A DNA stretch of 64,000 nt, from NCBI GenBank assembly GCA_019637585.1, contig JAHBVL010000003.1:91827-155826 (forward strand), in the 5' to 3' direction. The notes beneath the pieces are model-generated. The model searched no databases and had not been told where the DNA came from. It saw only the letters and a program-made list of their open reading frames with translations. This DNA is from Thermomicrobiales bacterium (GTDB taxonomy: Bacteria > Chloroflexota > Chloroflexia > Thermomicrobiales > UBA6265). Position 1 is the stretch's first letter. The number at the start of each line of letters is the position of its first letter. The position numbers and the translations under genes are program-made. Shown piece by piece: positions 1-8,383 of the stretch.

Positions 1-18
1 GCCGGGTTCGAACCCGGC
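1..18. other. perfect 18-bp palindrome
   Basis: A perfect inverted repeat (GCCGGGTTC and its complement) lies 28 bp beyond the stop of the CocE-type gene. It could be the stem of a transcription terminator, but no T-tract follows on either strand. It resembles a tRNA T-arm (GTTCGAAC core), yet the stem register is wrong for a tRNA and no CCA end follows, so a tRNA is not supported. The window edge prevents a decision. Confidence 0.3.
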
Positions 19-46
19 ACCGAGAGGATGCTGCGCGGAATTCGCA

Positions 47-1780
47 TCAGAGCTGGCTCACCACCGGCAACACCAGCCGCGACGGATGCTCGCTGTCGTG
101 CAGCACGATCTGCGTGGCCACAACCGCATTGGCCATACCCTCGGTCCCAGTCGGATTGCCGGTATTCATGTTGCGGTCCCATTGCGGAAAGTCGCTGCTG
201 GAGATATCGAGCCGGAAACGGTGACCCGCCGGCACGAGAATGCCGACCGGACCAAGATCGATTCGGTACTGGTAGACCCTGTTCGGTTCGAGGAGCGTCG
301 GCGACTCAAGGGAGTCCCGGAACTGCGCCCGCACGATCCCTTCCTGCAGATTGACCGAGATTCCATCTTCGTCGACGATGCAGAGCCGGGCTGTCCAATC
401 GGTGTCGACCGCTGAGCTCGACGCATACAGCTCCACGTAGGGCTCGCCGATCAGCAGGATGTCCTCTTCGAGCTCCTCAGAGGTATAGACGAGCACCTGA
501 TTCCAGGACTCGCTCTCCTCCTGATCGGCCGGACCCATCGGGGCGACATCGGGGAAGCAGCAGGAATGCCCTCCCTCGATCTCGTTCGGCACACTGGGGT
601 CATAGGTGTAGATGTCGGCGATCTCGTCTTCGGGACTCTCCTGCGAAAGCCAGCCGTCGCCATACCGGGAGTTCGCTCGTCCCTGCGAGTGGAGGAAGAG
701 CGACTGCTCCACGACGCCGGGCGGGGGCCAGTCGGCCAGATCGATCCACTGCTCGGCGCCCATCAACCAGATCGTCACTGGCGATTCGAGAATGTCCGAG
801 GCGATTCCCTTCATGTGCAGATCGAACCAGGCGATTTGCAGATCGTCGACGAATGCCGGCGCCGCCTCGATTGGATCGCCATTGACCAACGGCTGCCACG
901 GGATGTGGTACCAGGGGCCGATGACCAGTTTCTGCTTCGCCTTCGCATCGCCGGATCCGGCATTGTCCCGCAGCCCTTGGTAGTTGCGAACGGTTCCGGT
1001 CAGGAAGACATCGTACCAGCCGGCGATGTGCATGGCTGGCACATCGATGCGGCTGTAGTCGCTGTCGATGCTCCAGCGCTTCCAGTAGTCGTCATAGGTC
1101 GAATGCGCCAGCCAGTCGAAGTAGTAGCGGGTGTCCTCACCCTGCAGCGGCGGATAGATGTTGATAGGCAGCACCCAATCCCAATCGCGCGACTTGGAGA
1201 AAGCCGCTCCCAGCGCACCAGCAGCGGCATCGTCTCCACGCCTCGCCGCGTTGGCAATCCCCAGGCTCATCGCCCACGACGCCGCGAATCCCAGCGCGAA
1301 TGCGCCCCGGTTGTAGGTCCAGCCCTCGTAGTACTGCGTGGCCGTCATACCGGGGCAAAGCGCCGCCAGACCCTTGGGTCGCTCGACCGCGGGGAGGAGC
1401 TGGGTGGCGCCGGCGTAGGAGAATCCGTACATCCCCACCTGACCGGTGGTGCCCGGAAGTTGCGCCGCCCATTCGATCGTCGCCACGCCGTCGCTCGCTT
1501 CATTGAGAAACGGGTACCACTCACCTTCGGATCGGTAGCGCCCCCGCACATCCTGTGAAACCACGACATATCCATGCCGCGCGTACCACGCCGGGTGGGC
1601 ATACGTGATGTTTTCACCCTGATTCTTGTCGTACGGAAGCCGGATCAGGATGACGGGAAACGGTCCTTCCCCTGCTGGCCGGTAGATATCCGAGTAGAGC
1701 GTCGTACCGTCGGCCATGGTCAACGGCACATTCCGCTCGACCGTCACACCACCCATACCTGCCAGGGTTTCCATCTGCAT
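47..1780 (-). CDS. CocE/NonD family serine hydrolase
   Basis: Predicted alpha/beta hydrolase of the CocE/NonD (X-Pro dipeptidyl-peptidase-like) family, which cleaves esters or peptide-like amides; the substrate cannot be read from sequence. The nucleophile elbow GFSYAG puts the catalytic serine near residue 121. The early strand motif VILIRLPYDK, the segment VVVSQDVRGRYRSEG and the C-terminal beta-sandwich ending SRLVLPVV are typical, and about 577 aa is the normal family length. No signal peptide is seen, so it is probably cytoplasmic. A TTG at 1795 is possible, but GGAAGGGA lies 5 nt before the ATG at 1780, which I chose. It is transcribed divergently from the LCP gene. Confidence 0.85.
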   Translation of the reverse strand: MQMETLAGMGGVTVERNVPLTMADGTTLYSDIYRPAGEGPFPVILIRLPYDKNQGENITYAHPAWYARHGYVVVSQDVRGRYRSEGEWYPFLNEASDGVATIEWAAQLPGTTGQVGMYGFSYAGATQLLPAVERPKGLAALCPGMTATQYYEGWTYNRGAFALGFAASWAMSLGIANAARRGDDAAAGALGAAFSKSRDWDWVLPINIYPPLQGEDTRYYFDWLAHSTYDDYWKRWSIDSDYSRIDVPAMHIAGWYDVFLTGTVRNYQGLRDNAGSGDAKAKQKLVIGPWYHIPWQPLVNGDPIEAAPAFVDDLQIAWFDLHMKGIASDILESPVTIWLMGAEQWIDLADWPPPGVVEQSLFLHSQGRANSRYGDGWLSQESPEDEIADIYTYDPSVPNEIEGGHSCCFPDVAPMGPADQEESESWNQVLVYTSEELEEDILLIGEPYVELYASSSAVDTDWTARLCIVDEDGISVNLQEGIVRAQFRDSLESPTLLEPNRVYQYRIDLGPVGILVPAGHRFRLDISSSDFPQWDRNMNTGNPTGTEGMANAVVATQIVLHDSEHPSRLVLPVVSQL

Positions 1781-1833
1781 TGCATTCCCTTCCAACTGAC
1801 GTGCTATCCGACTTCGCCGGGGTCCGGCAAAGT

Positions 1834-1880
1834 GTAGTTCGGGCGCCTGTGGCCCGACGCTGGCACCTGTGGCCCGACGC
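1834..1880 (+). repeat. GTAGTTCGGG...GGCCCGAC repeat, one copy plus partial copy
   Basis: A copy of a dispersed repeat of about 25 bp (GTAGTTCGGG, then CRCCTGTGGYCCGAC) at 1834-1859, followed directly by a second 3' half at 1862-1880. The core GGGC-N7-GCCC can fold into a hairpin. Other copies are at 18423, 20806 (inverted) and 59903. Together with the heptamers at 1899 it fills most of the 335-bp gap between the divergent CocE and LCP genes; I see no clear promoter there. Confidence 0.7.
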
Positions 1881-1898
1881 GGACTTCAACCCGCCCGG

Positions 1899-1926
1899 CT
1901 TCGGACTTCGGACTCCAAGCTTCGGA
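1899..1926 (+). repeat. heptamer tandem array (CTTCGGA family)
   Basis: Four consecutive 7-bp units: CTTCGGA, CTTCGGA, CTCCAAG, CTTCGGA. The unit is the reverse complement of the TCCGAAG heptamer found at 8370, 39400 and 59861. Confidence 0.75.
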
Positions 1927-2115
1927 CCCCTCCACCCGTCCGTCAGCATACGAGTCCCATCGAATACGGTCAACGCGCGAAAAAGAACTGGAACGGCTCC
2001 TGCTACGTAGGCAAAGCGGGAGCCAGTCGGTAGAATTGCCTCCGGGGTAATCTCCCCGGGGCAAGAACTGGCGATCACTCCAGACTCGTGCAGACCAGGA
2101 GCGCCATCCGTCCAC

Positions 2116-3369
2116 ATGCAACCAGCTCAACGTGTCGAGACTCGACAGTCGCCCAACTCCCGTCGTCGCGCCTTCAGCACGCGCAAACGGCGAGCCGGCT
2201 GGGCCGTGCTGGCAATGTTGTCGATCGTCCTTCTTGTGGGCGGCATCTACGGTTGGCAGGTGATCTCGGCGCTCGTCCATCTGGAGCAGGCGGCGGTGGT
2301 GCCCCTTCCCCCGTCGACCGTTTCCACCACGCAAAGTGGCCAGCCCGTCGTGTCGCTTCCTTCCACAGCTGCGTTGATGGGCGATTCCGAACCTGACTTT
2401 GGCGCCGACTACACCGATCAGGCGTCGGCGGAGGCTTCTCCCGTTGCTGAATCGACGCCAGCCGGCGATGCGCCGGCCAACGAGCATCTCTCCCGGCTGG
2501 AAGTCGCCCAGACACTGGTCGAAGCCAGCATGGACAACGGCGACCCCGGCAAATCGAGCATCTGGGAGGGACGTGATTCTCTGCTGATCATGGTCCTGGG
2601 GGTCGACCGCCGCCCCGACGGCGGCGACCAGAATGCCGACGTGATCATCATTGCCCGGCTAGACCTCATCGACAAAACACTGACTGGAGTCAGCATCCCG
2701 CGGGATCTCCTGGTGGAGATTCCTGGTGAAGGTGAGGGCAAAATCAACGGCGCCTACAACGCAGGGGTTCTCAACAATCCGGACGATCCCGCGGCCGGCG
2801 TGGCCAAAGTCCGCGACACGCTGGAATCCCTCTTTGGATTGCGGATCGACGGCTACGTCCTGGTCGACTTTTCAGGTTTCGAGAGCATCGTCGATGCCCT
2901 TGGCGGTATCGACGTGGTGGTCCCCTACGAGATCGTCGACACAAAGTACCCCACCGAGGACTATGGCGAGCAAACCATCACCTTCGCCGCTGGTCCGCAG
3001 CACATGGATGGCGATCAGGCGCTGAAGTACGTCCGAACGCGCCACGCCGACAGCGACGATGCTCGCCGCCAGCGCCAGATCGACGTGATCGGCGCGATTC
3101 TGAAACAGGGCCGCTCGCTCTCCTCGATCACCCGGGCGGACGATCTCATCGTCTCAGCGGCCGAAACCATTCAGACCAGCTTCACACTCGAAGAACAGCT
3201 GACGCTGGCCAGACTGGCGATGCAGATGTCGCCGGACAACGTCGCCATCACCACACTCGCCGAACCCCTCCTCCAGGCGGATTGGACCGACGATGGGGCA
3301 TGGGTCTACACCGCGGACCCGCAGGAGCTCTTCGACTTCGTCCAGGCGCATCTCTACCCTCAGTCCTGA
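2116..3369 (+). CDS. LytR-CpsA-Psr (LCP) family cell-wall ligase
   Basis: Membrane-anchored LCP protein of 417 aa. This family transfers undecaprenyl-linked glycopolymers to peptidoglycan or other acceptors on the outer membrane face. A basic N-terminus (RRRAFSTRKRR) precedes one transmembrane helix at about residues 28-48, then a Pro/Ser-rich linker. The LCP domain begins near LLIMVLGVDRRPDGGDQNAD and includes SIPRDLLVEIPG, KINGAYNAG and the arginine-rich KYVRTRHADSDDARRQRQ, the expected pyrophosphate-lipid contacts. No strong ribosome binding site sits close to the chosen ATG (CAGGAG is about 15 nt upstream), so the start is slightly uncertain. Its 3' end overlaps the convergent RNase Z gene by 10 bp. 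Confidence 0.9.
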   Translation: MQPAQRVETRQSPNSRRRAFSTRKRRAGWAVLAMLSIVLLVGGIYGWQVISALVHLEQAAVVPLPPSTVSTTQSGQPVVSLPSTAALMGDSEPDFGADYTDQASAEASPVAESTPAGDAPANEHLSRLEVAQTLVEASMDNGDPGKSSIWEGRDSLLIMVLGVDRRPDGGDQNADVIIIARLDLIDKTLTGVSIPRDLLVEIPGEGEGKINGAYNAGVLNNPDDPAAGVAKVRDTLESLFGLRIDGYVLVDFSGFESIVDALGGIDVVVPYEIVDTKYPTEDYGEQTITFAAGPQHMDGDQALKYVRTRHADSDDARRQRQIDVIGAILKQGRSLSSITRADDLIVSAAETIQTSFTLEEQLTLARLAMQMSPDNVAITTLAEPLLQADWTDDGAWVYTADPQELFDFVQAHLYPQS

Positions 3370-4277
3370 TCGGACGGAAACGCCAGCGACGCCTCCATAC
3401 CCGAATATCCGATGGTGGTGGTGGGAAAGATGGCTGTGGCGTTGTGCAGCCATTCGTGGGGCTCATTGACGGCCGGACTGAAATGCGTGAGCCAGAGCGC
3501 TCCCGCCTGAGCGTCAGCGGCAAGCGTTGCGGCCTCCGCGAAGGTCATATGCTTCTTGTCGATCGCTTTGTGCTGATCGGCTGAGTCCCCATAGGTCCCT
3601 TCGCAAACCAGCAAGTCGACGCCACGCAGAAAACCGGGCAGATTGGGGACCGGTCTGGTGTCGGTCACGAAACCGATGCTCAGCCCCTTTCGTTCCGGTC
3701 CGAGAAACCTGCCGGCCGGAATCCGCCGGCCGTCGATCTCAACATCGGTTCCCTTCTGAAGTGCGCTCCAGAACCGCTGAGGAATTCCCGCCTCCGCCGC
3801 CTCGTCCGCGAGAAACCGGCGACCTCGAGGCATGTCGATTCGATAGCAGAGCAGGGGCAGCGCATGGTCGCCCCGGATCACCGAACCTTCGGCTCCGCCG
3901 GGAAGGGCGAAGCGGACACCATCATCGATCTCCCGGATTCGCAGCTCGAATCCCAGCACCGGAGCGATTTCCCGCAACGCCTGCACGACATGCACCGTTC
4001 CCGGCGGTCCAAAGAGGGTGACCGGTTCCTGCCGCCCGGCATTGGCGATCGCGTGAAGCAGTCCGGGAATGCCAGCGACATGGTCGGCATGGAGATGGGA
4101 GAGGCAGATCGTACCCACCCGCCGAAAGCCCCAGCCGTAGAGTTGCCATGGAATCTGCGTTCCCTCGCCACAGTCGAACAGCACCAGATCGCCCTCGATG
4201 CGCATCAGCAGCGACGAAAGCCACCGGTTCGGCATTGGCATCATGCCACCCGTTCCGAGGAGCAAGAGATCGATCAT
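3360..4277 (-). CDS. rnz: ribonuclease Z
   Basis: Metallo-beta-lactamase-fold nuclease that trims tRNA 3' trailers. At 305 aa it has the short, dimeric RNase Z size. Signature motifs are the glycine-rich start LLLLGTGGMMPMPNR, the zinc motif SHLHADHVAG (HxHxDH), CEGTYGD followed by KKHMTFAEAA, and LTHFSPAV with the C-terminal histidine ligand. The family loop TYGDSADQHKAIDKKHMT supports rnz over a generic MBL hydrolase. It overlaps the 3' end of the LCP gene tail to tail. The start ATG lies just before the heptamer repeats at 4287. Confidence 0.9.
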   Translation of the reverse strand: MIDLLLLGTGGMMPMPNRWLSSLLMRIEGDLVLFDCGEGTQIPWQLYGWGFRRVGTICLSHLHADHVAGIPGLLHAIANAGRQEPVTLFGPPGTVHVVQALREIAPVLGFELRIREIDDGVRFALPGGAEGSVIRGDHALPLLCYRIDMPRGRRFLADEAAEAGIPQRFWSALQKGTDVEIDGRRIPAGRFLGPERKGLSIGFVTDTRPVPNLPGFLRGVDLLVCEGTYGDSADQHKAIDKKHMTFAEAATLAADAQAGALWLTHFSPAVNEPHEWLHNATAIFPTTTIGYSGMEASLAFPSDQD

Positions 4278-4286
4278 GGCGCTATT

Positions 4287-4356
4287 GGTGCATCGTGCAT
4301 AGTTGATAGTTCATAGTTCATAGTTGATGGTGCATAGTAGATGGTTGGTGGTTGAT
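4287..4356 (+). repeat. heptamer tandem array, ten units (AGTTSAT family)
   Basis: Ten back-to-back 7-bp units: GGTGCAT, CGTGCAT, AGTTGAT, AGTTCAT, AGTTCAT, AGTTGAT, GGTGCAT, AGTAGAT, GGTTGGT, GGTTGAT. It is strikingly AT-rich for this genome. Five units in inverted orientation follow at 4391-4425, so the pair could form a long hairpin. Confidence 0.85.
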
Positions 4357-4390
4357 CGAAGAGAGCAACCGGACAAGGCGCAGGAAATCT

Positions 4391-4425
4391 ATCAACTATC
4401 AACCATGAACTATGCACTATGAACT
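4391..4425 (-). repeat. inverted heptamer array running into the mannosyltransferase gene
   Basis: Five units (ATCAACT, ATCAACC, ATGAACT, ATGCACT, ATGAACT) are the reverse complement of the array at 4287-4356, separated from it by 34 bp. The array overlaps the last codons and the TAG stop (4410-4412) of the adjacent minus-strand gene. Confidence 0.85.
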
Positions 4426-5132
4426 ATCCTCAACTTCCACACCACCACCACCGCCTCGAACACGATCTTCCGCGACAGCTTCGACTTCCCGGCCACGCGG
4501 TCGACGAATCGAATCGGAATTTCCCGGACGCGTAGCCCTTTCTGGTGAATATAGAACGTTGTCTCGATCTGGAAGACGTAGCCATCCGACTGAATCTCGC
4601 TGCGCGGCAGCGCTTCCAGCGCCGCCCGGCGGTAGAGTTTGAACCCACCGGTCAGATCGGAAATGGGCACACCGAGCACCAGGCGGGCGTAGTGCCCGCC
4701 GATCCAGCTCAGGATTTTGCGGCTGCGCGGCCATCCCTCGGTCGATCCACCTTCGACGTAGCGGGAACCGAGCACCAGGTCGGCATCGTGGCTTTCCGCC
4801 AGGAGTCGAGGCAAGTCGTCTGGATCGTGGGAGAAGTCGGCATCCATCGTCGCGACATGCGTATAGTCACGCGCCAGCGCCCAGTCAAACCCCGCCAGGT
4901 AGGCCCGGCCGATCCCCTGCTTGTCTGGACGGTGCAGCACCTGCACGCGATCTGGATGCTCGCTGGCAGCGCGATCGGCCAGCGTTCCGGTTCCATCAGG
5001 TGATGAATCGTCGACGATGAGCACCGAGAACTCCGGTCCCGCACCGAGCACGGCATCGATCAGCGACAGAACGTTCGCCGCTTCGTTGTAGGTGGGAACG
5101 ATCACCAGTACGCGAACTGGCGAACGCGCCAC
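4410..5132 (-). CDS. polyprenol monophosphomannose synthase-like GT2 glycosyltransferase
   Basis: GT-A fold family 2 transferase of 240 aa, close to bacterial Dpm1-type enzymes that move mannose from GDP-mannose to polyprenyl phosphate on the inner membrane face. Visible motifs are VIVPTYNEAANV, VDDSSPDGTG, the metal-binding ATMDADFSHDPDDLP (DAD) and GSRYVEGG, then ISDLTGGFKLYRR and a late amphipathic region; no C-terminal GtrA-like membrane domain is present. GTG start. The final residues IVHSA and the TAG stop are encoded inside a heptamer repeat array, so the native C-terminus may have been replaced. It lies 36 bp downstream of the response regulator gene. Confidence 0.85.
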   Translation of the reverse strand: MARSPVRVLVIVPTYNEAANVLSLIDAVLGAGPEFSVLIVDDSSPDGTGTLADRAASEHPDRVQVLHRPDKQGIGRAYLAGFDWALARDYTHVATMDADFSHDPDDLPRLLAESHDADLVLGSRYVEGGSTEGWPRSRKILSWIGGHYARLVLGVPISDLTGGFKLYRRAALEALPRSEIQSDGYVFQIETTFYIHQKGLRVREIPIRFVDRVAGKSKLSRKIVFEAVVVVWKLRIVHSA

Positions 5133-5168
5133 CGCCGGTGCTCTGGTGTCGGTCCTGCTGGATATCGC

Positions 5169-5555
5169 TCAGACCTGTTCTTCCGGCGGGCGCCGCGAGA
5201 GATGAAACGCCACCTGGGCGAGGAGCGCATCGATATCGAAGGGTTTGGCCAGCGCCGCATCGGCGTGGGCCAGCGCTTCCGACTGACTGCGGATCGTGCG
5301 TCCGGCCGACATCGCCACGATCGGAATCTCGGCGGTTTCCGGATCGGCCTTCAGACGGCGTATCGCGGTGGAACCATCGACAGCCGGCAGCATGATGTCC
5401 ATCAGGATCAAATCGGGACTCCAGTCGCGCGCCAGCATCAACCCCTGGGCGCCGTCCCGGGCGATGGCCACGGTGTACCCCTCACCCGACAGAACAGCTT
5501 CGATCAGGTCAGCCACGCTCGGCTCGTCGTCGACCACAAGAATTCGGGGTGGCAT
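5169..5555 (-). CDS. single-domain response regulator (CheY-like receiver)
   Basis: Receiver domain alone, 128 aa. The acidic pair is in VVDDEPSV (residues 9-10), the phospho-acceptor Asp in LILMDIMLP (near 53), the switch Ser in IVAMSAG and the conserved Lys in ALAKPFD. No output domain or partner histidine kinase is nearby. It sits between murA and the mannosyltransferase on the same strand (42-bp and 36-bp gaps), suggesting cotranscription with envelope genes. A GGAAGAAG sequence precedes the ATG. Confidence 0.9.
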   Translation of the reverse strand: MPPRILVVDDEPSVADLIEAVLSGEGYTVAIARDGAQGLMLARDWSPDLILMDIMLPAVDGSTAIRRLKADPETAEIPIVAMSAGRTIRSQSEALAHADAALAKPFDIDALLAQVAFHLSRRPPEEQV

Positions 5556-5597
5556 CGTTACTTCTTCCAGCTCCAGATTGGCCCAATCGCCAATGAA

Positions 5598-6953
5598 TCA
5601 GGCCGCGACATTCCGCTCCTCGATCTGCGCGCCAAGCGACGACAGCTTTCCGACCAGATCCTCATAACCGCGCGCCAGGTGGTGGATGTTGTGCACCCGG
5701 GTCTCGCCCTCGGCAATCAAACCCGCCAGCACCATCCCCGCCCCCGCTCGGATGTCGATCGCTTTCACATCGGTTCCGATGAGGGGTGTTGGACCGACAA
5801 TCCGCGCTTCGTTGCCGAGGCGTTGGGCATTCAGCCGTTCCACAGAGGCGTTCGCACCCAACAGCGTGAGTTGTTCGACATAGCGGAGGCGGTCTTCGAA
5901 CACCCGCTCCTTGATCCGCGACACACCCTGCGCCTGGGTCAGGAGCACGGCGAACGCCGCCTGCAGATCGGTGGGGAAACCGGGATAGGGCAGCGTCTGC
6001 ACCTCCACGGCCCTCAGCTCGCTCCCCGGCCGCACCATCATCGAGTCGCCGCGCGTCCAGACTTCGGCGCCGGCTTCCTCGAGTTTGGCCCGAACCGGCA
6101 GCATATCCGCTTCGACAACGCGATCGAGGGTGACTTCGCCACCCGTGATCACCGCGGCGATGGCGTAGGTGCCGGCCTCGAGACGATCGGGAAGAATGAC
6201 TTCCGAAACGCCATTCAGACGGTCGACCCCATCGACAGTGATCACCGGCGACCCGAGCCCCTTGATCCTGGCGCCCATGCGCATCAGCATGGAGCCGAGC
6301 GCGACGATTTCCGGTTCGCAGGAGGCATTGATGATCGTCGACCGCCCCTCGGCCAGCGTCGCGGCCATGAGCAGGTTCTCCGTGCCGGTGTGGCTGGGGT
6401 AGTCCATGAAGATACTGGAGCCCCGCAGTCGCGATGTTTCGACTGCGGCGCTGATCACCGAATCGGAGACGTCGACGCGCGACCGCATCTGCCGGAACCC
6501 GCGAACGTCGACATCGACCGGCCGCACGCCCAGCTGGCATCCCCCCGGCGTCGACGCCCGCATCGAGCCCATTCGGGCCAGGAGCGGACCAGCAACCAAA
6601 AACGACGCTCGCATGCGCTCGACCAAATGGGGAGGGGCGTCGGTGGTCGCGATGTGAGCGGCCCGCACCCGCACCTGGCCACCAGCCGGATCGAACTCCG
6701 CTTCGGCGCCAAGGGCCTGCAGAAGCTCGACCATGGTCCGGATGTCGCTGAGATCGGGCACATTGGTCAGGATGACGTCGTCACGAGTCAGCAGCGTGGC
6801 GGCCAGAATCGGCAACGCGGCGTTTTTCGACCCGCTGATCGTCACGTTGCCGCGAAGCGGCACGCCTCCCTGGATAGCCAATACCCGATCGGCGCTATCT
6901 GGCGCTCCGGCGAAAGCCGCCGGCGGAGAAGGAACGAGCTGCGGAAGCGTCAT
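5598..6953 (-). CDS. murA: UDP-N-acetylglucosamine 1-carboxyvinyltransferase
   Basis: First committed step of peptidoglycan synthesis: transfers enolpyruvate from PEP to UDP-GlcNAc in the cytoplasm. The EPSP-synthase-like double domain is complete: GNVTISGSKNAALPILAA near the N-terminus, the catalytic-loop cysteine in STPGGCQLGVRPVD (the fosfomycin-target cysteine is present), LPYPGFPTDLQAAF and a C-terminal RAGAGMVLAGL. An ATG at 6986 would give 462 aa, but GGAAAGA sits 6 nt before the ATG at 6953 (451 aa), which I prefer. It heads a probable transcript with the response regulator and mannosyltransferase genes. Confidence 0.95.
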   Translation of the reverse strand: MTLPQLVPSPPAAFAGAPDSADRVLAIQGGVPLRGNVTISGSKNAALPILAATLLTRDDVILTNVPDLSDIRTMVELLQALGAEAEFDPAGGQVRVRAAHIATTDAPPHLVERMRASFLVAGPLLARMGSMRASTPGGCQLGVRPVDVDVRGFRQMRSRVDVSDSVISAAVETSRLRGSSIFMDYPSHTGTENLLMAATLAEGRSTIINASCEPEIVALGSMLMRMGARIKGLGSPVITVDGVDRLNGVSEVILPDRLEAGTYAIAAVITGGEVTLDRVVEADMLPVRAKLEEAGAEVWTRGDSMMVRPGSELRAVEVQTLPYPGFPTDLQAAFAVLLTQAQGVSRIKERVFEDRLRYVEQLTLLGANASVERLNAQRLGNEARIVGPTPLIGTDVKAIDIRAGAGMVLAGLIAEGETRVHNIHHLARGYEDLVGKLSSLGAQIEERNVAA

Positions 6954-7218
6954 CGAGGATCTTTCCAACCTGGAATGCTGAAACATGCATGGGCCGACCC
7001 GCCATCGCGGAATCGACTGCTGAGACTATATCCGAAACTGGCCCCGCCAAACGACGAATTCGCCCCTCACCCGTCCACCGATCCGCAATTGCTCTAACCG
7101 ATCGCCTGCGGCGGAGCATGCCTCCACATCCTGCGCGGGTGGTCATATCCCGCTGATGGGAACGCACCTTGCTAGACTTGCCCACAGGTGGGTGGACGAT
7201 CTGAAAGGAGCTCGCATC

Positions 7219-8001
7219 ATGGCGCCACGTTCAGCTTCAGACAACGACGCACGACTCTCTCGCCGCCTGGCTCTGGCGCTTATTGCCGGTATGGGCGGCG
7301 CCCTGGGCATCTCGCGACTGATCAGCGCAGACGATGACGACAATAGCGGCCATGGCAACGATCATGACGACGATACCGACACGCCCGATACGCCAGATGA
7401 CGAGGGCAAGTTGGCGCCGTTGGGCACAGTTCCACCCGGATCGTTCGAGGTCAGAATTGTCGACGACGATGCCGACGCCTTCCGTCCCGGCACGGTCTCC
7501 GTCATGCCCGGGCAGCCCGTCACCTTCGTCAATCTCGATGACGACCCCCACACCGCAACCGGAGCGAGTTTCGACACCGGCATCATGCAACCCGGAGAAC
7601 AAGCGACGGTCACCTTCGACCGTCCGGGCGTTCATCCATTCGCCTGTCAGATTCATCCGGTCATGACCGGGGTCGTCGAAGTGCTGGGCACGGTTGGACC
7701 GACGATTGGCACGCCGGTCGCCTCCCCTGTCGCGTCTCCTGCTGCAGTGGGGGCATCGTTCGAAGTCACGATCGCCGACTTCAGCTTCGACCCCGCCGAG
7801 ATCACCGTCCCAGCCGGGTCCGTCGTCACCTGGGTCAACAGCGGCGCGGCGCCGCACACCGCGTCAGCCTCGGATCAGACATTTGACACTGGCGTGATCG
7901 ATCCGGGCACGGAGGCAAGCCACACATTCGCGGAAACGGGAGCGTTCTCCTACTTCTGCGCGTTCCACCCGAGCATGACCGGGACCGTGACGGTGACCTG
8001 A
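7219..8001 (+). CDS. TAT-exported protein with two cupredoxin domains
   Basis: Predicted secreted blue-copper-like protein, 260 aa. AAAGGAG lies 8 nt before the ATG at 7219. The N-terminus has a twin-arginine-like signal (LSRRLALALIAGMGGALGIS) and then an Asp/His-rich stretch (residues about 35-60). Two plastocyanin/pseudoazurin-like domains follow, each with a first His (DPHTA; APHTA) and a C-x2-H-x2-M cluster (ACQIHPVM; FCAFHPSM), joined by a Pro/Ala/Ser linker. The ligand sets look complete for type 1 copper. Role: probably extracellular electron transfer or copper handling; the partner is unknown. It is a single-gene unit. Confidence 0.85.
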   Translation: MAPRSASDNDARLSRRLALALIAGMGGALGISRLISADDDDNSGHGNDHDDDTDTPDTPDDEGKLAPLGTVPPGSFEVRIVDDDADAFRPGTVSVMPGQPVTFVNLDDDPHTATGASFDTGIMQPGEQATVTFDRPGVHPFACQIHPVMTGVVEVLGTVGPTIGTPVASPVASPAAVGASFEVTIADFSFDPAEITVPAGSVVTWVNSGAAPHTASASDQTFDTGVIDPGTEASHTFAETGAFSYFCAFHPSMTGTVTVT

Positions 8002-8050
8002 TCTCGATTGTTCAAAAGGCGCGAAGAGGACGCTCGTGCCACCTGAGGCA

Positions 8051-8115
8051 GCGTGACCGCGACGCCGTGAACGGCTCCGCTCACGGCGCCATGCCCCTGG
8101 CGGGTCTCTCACGGA
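8051..8115 (+). repeat. partial copy of ~110-bp palindromic repeat
   Basis: The first 65 bp match the repeats at 62610-62722 (same orientation) and 40921-41030 (inverted): ACGCCGTGAACGGCTCCGC, then TCACGG and ATGCCCCTGG. The copy then diverges, so it is truncated. It lies in the 382-bp gap between the cupredoxin gene and atpC. Confidence 0.7.
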
Positions 8116-8144
8116 CCACAGATGGGGCGCGCACTCTCTTCACC

Positions 8145-8261
8145 TGTAGCCGCAGACCCCCGTGTCTGCTTCGTATGGGGAAACGACTATCGGCGATGAC
8201 CGCGGATGCCAATTCCGGCCATCTCCCTCACAGTCCGCAGACACGGGGGTCTGCAGCTACA
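8145..8261. repeat. 117-bp element with 25-bp inverted ends
   Basis: Terminal inverted repeats at 8145-8169 and 8237-8261 match at 24 of 25 positions (TGTAGCYGCAGAC, then CCCCGTGTCTGC). Each end is itself a hairpin (GCAGAC...GTCTGC). The interior of 67 bp has no ORF. A sister element with the same ends but unrelated interior is at 55114-55275. It looks like a small non-autonomous mobile or REP-pair unit. Confidence 0.65.
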
Positions 8262-8369
8262 AGTGATCGGCAAGGGGGCCAGAATGAACGCCGCTTCCCA
8301 AGATTCGGCAGGAGTCTGCAACTACTGGGGGAAGAGGAGATGCCAATGAGGCGCCGTATTCGCCTCTGG

Positions 8370-8383
8370 CTTCGGACTTCGGA
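8370..8383. repeat. two heptamers (CTTCGGA) abutting the atpC stop
   Basis: Two perfect CTTCGGA units end exactly at the base next to the atpC TAG stop (8384-8386 on the minus strand). This is the same heptamer family as at 1899, 39400 and 59861. Confidence 0.6.

Noticed and set aside
1-18. tRNA 3' end at the window edge
   Set aside because: GGTTCGAACC resembles a T-arm, but only two stem pairs fit the normal 7-nt loop register and no CCA or acceptor follows.
2031-2080. riboswitch or attenuator before the LCP gene
   Set aside because: A CTCCGGGG/CCCCGGGG hairpin is present, but no known riboswitch core or T-tract was found.
5202-7097. 631-codon open frame on the plus strand opposite murA
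   Set aside because: It has no ribosome binding site or family motifs, and the murA protein on the other strand is full length with its active-site cysteine. High GC creates long antisense frames here.
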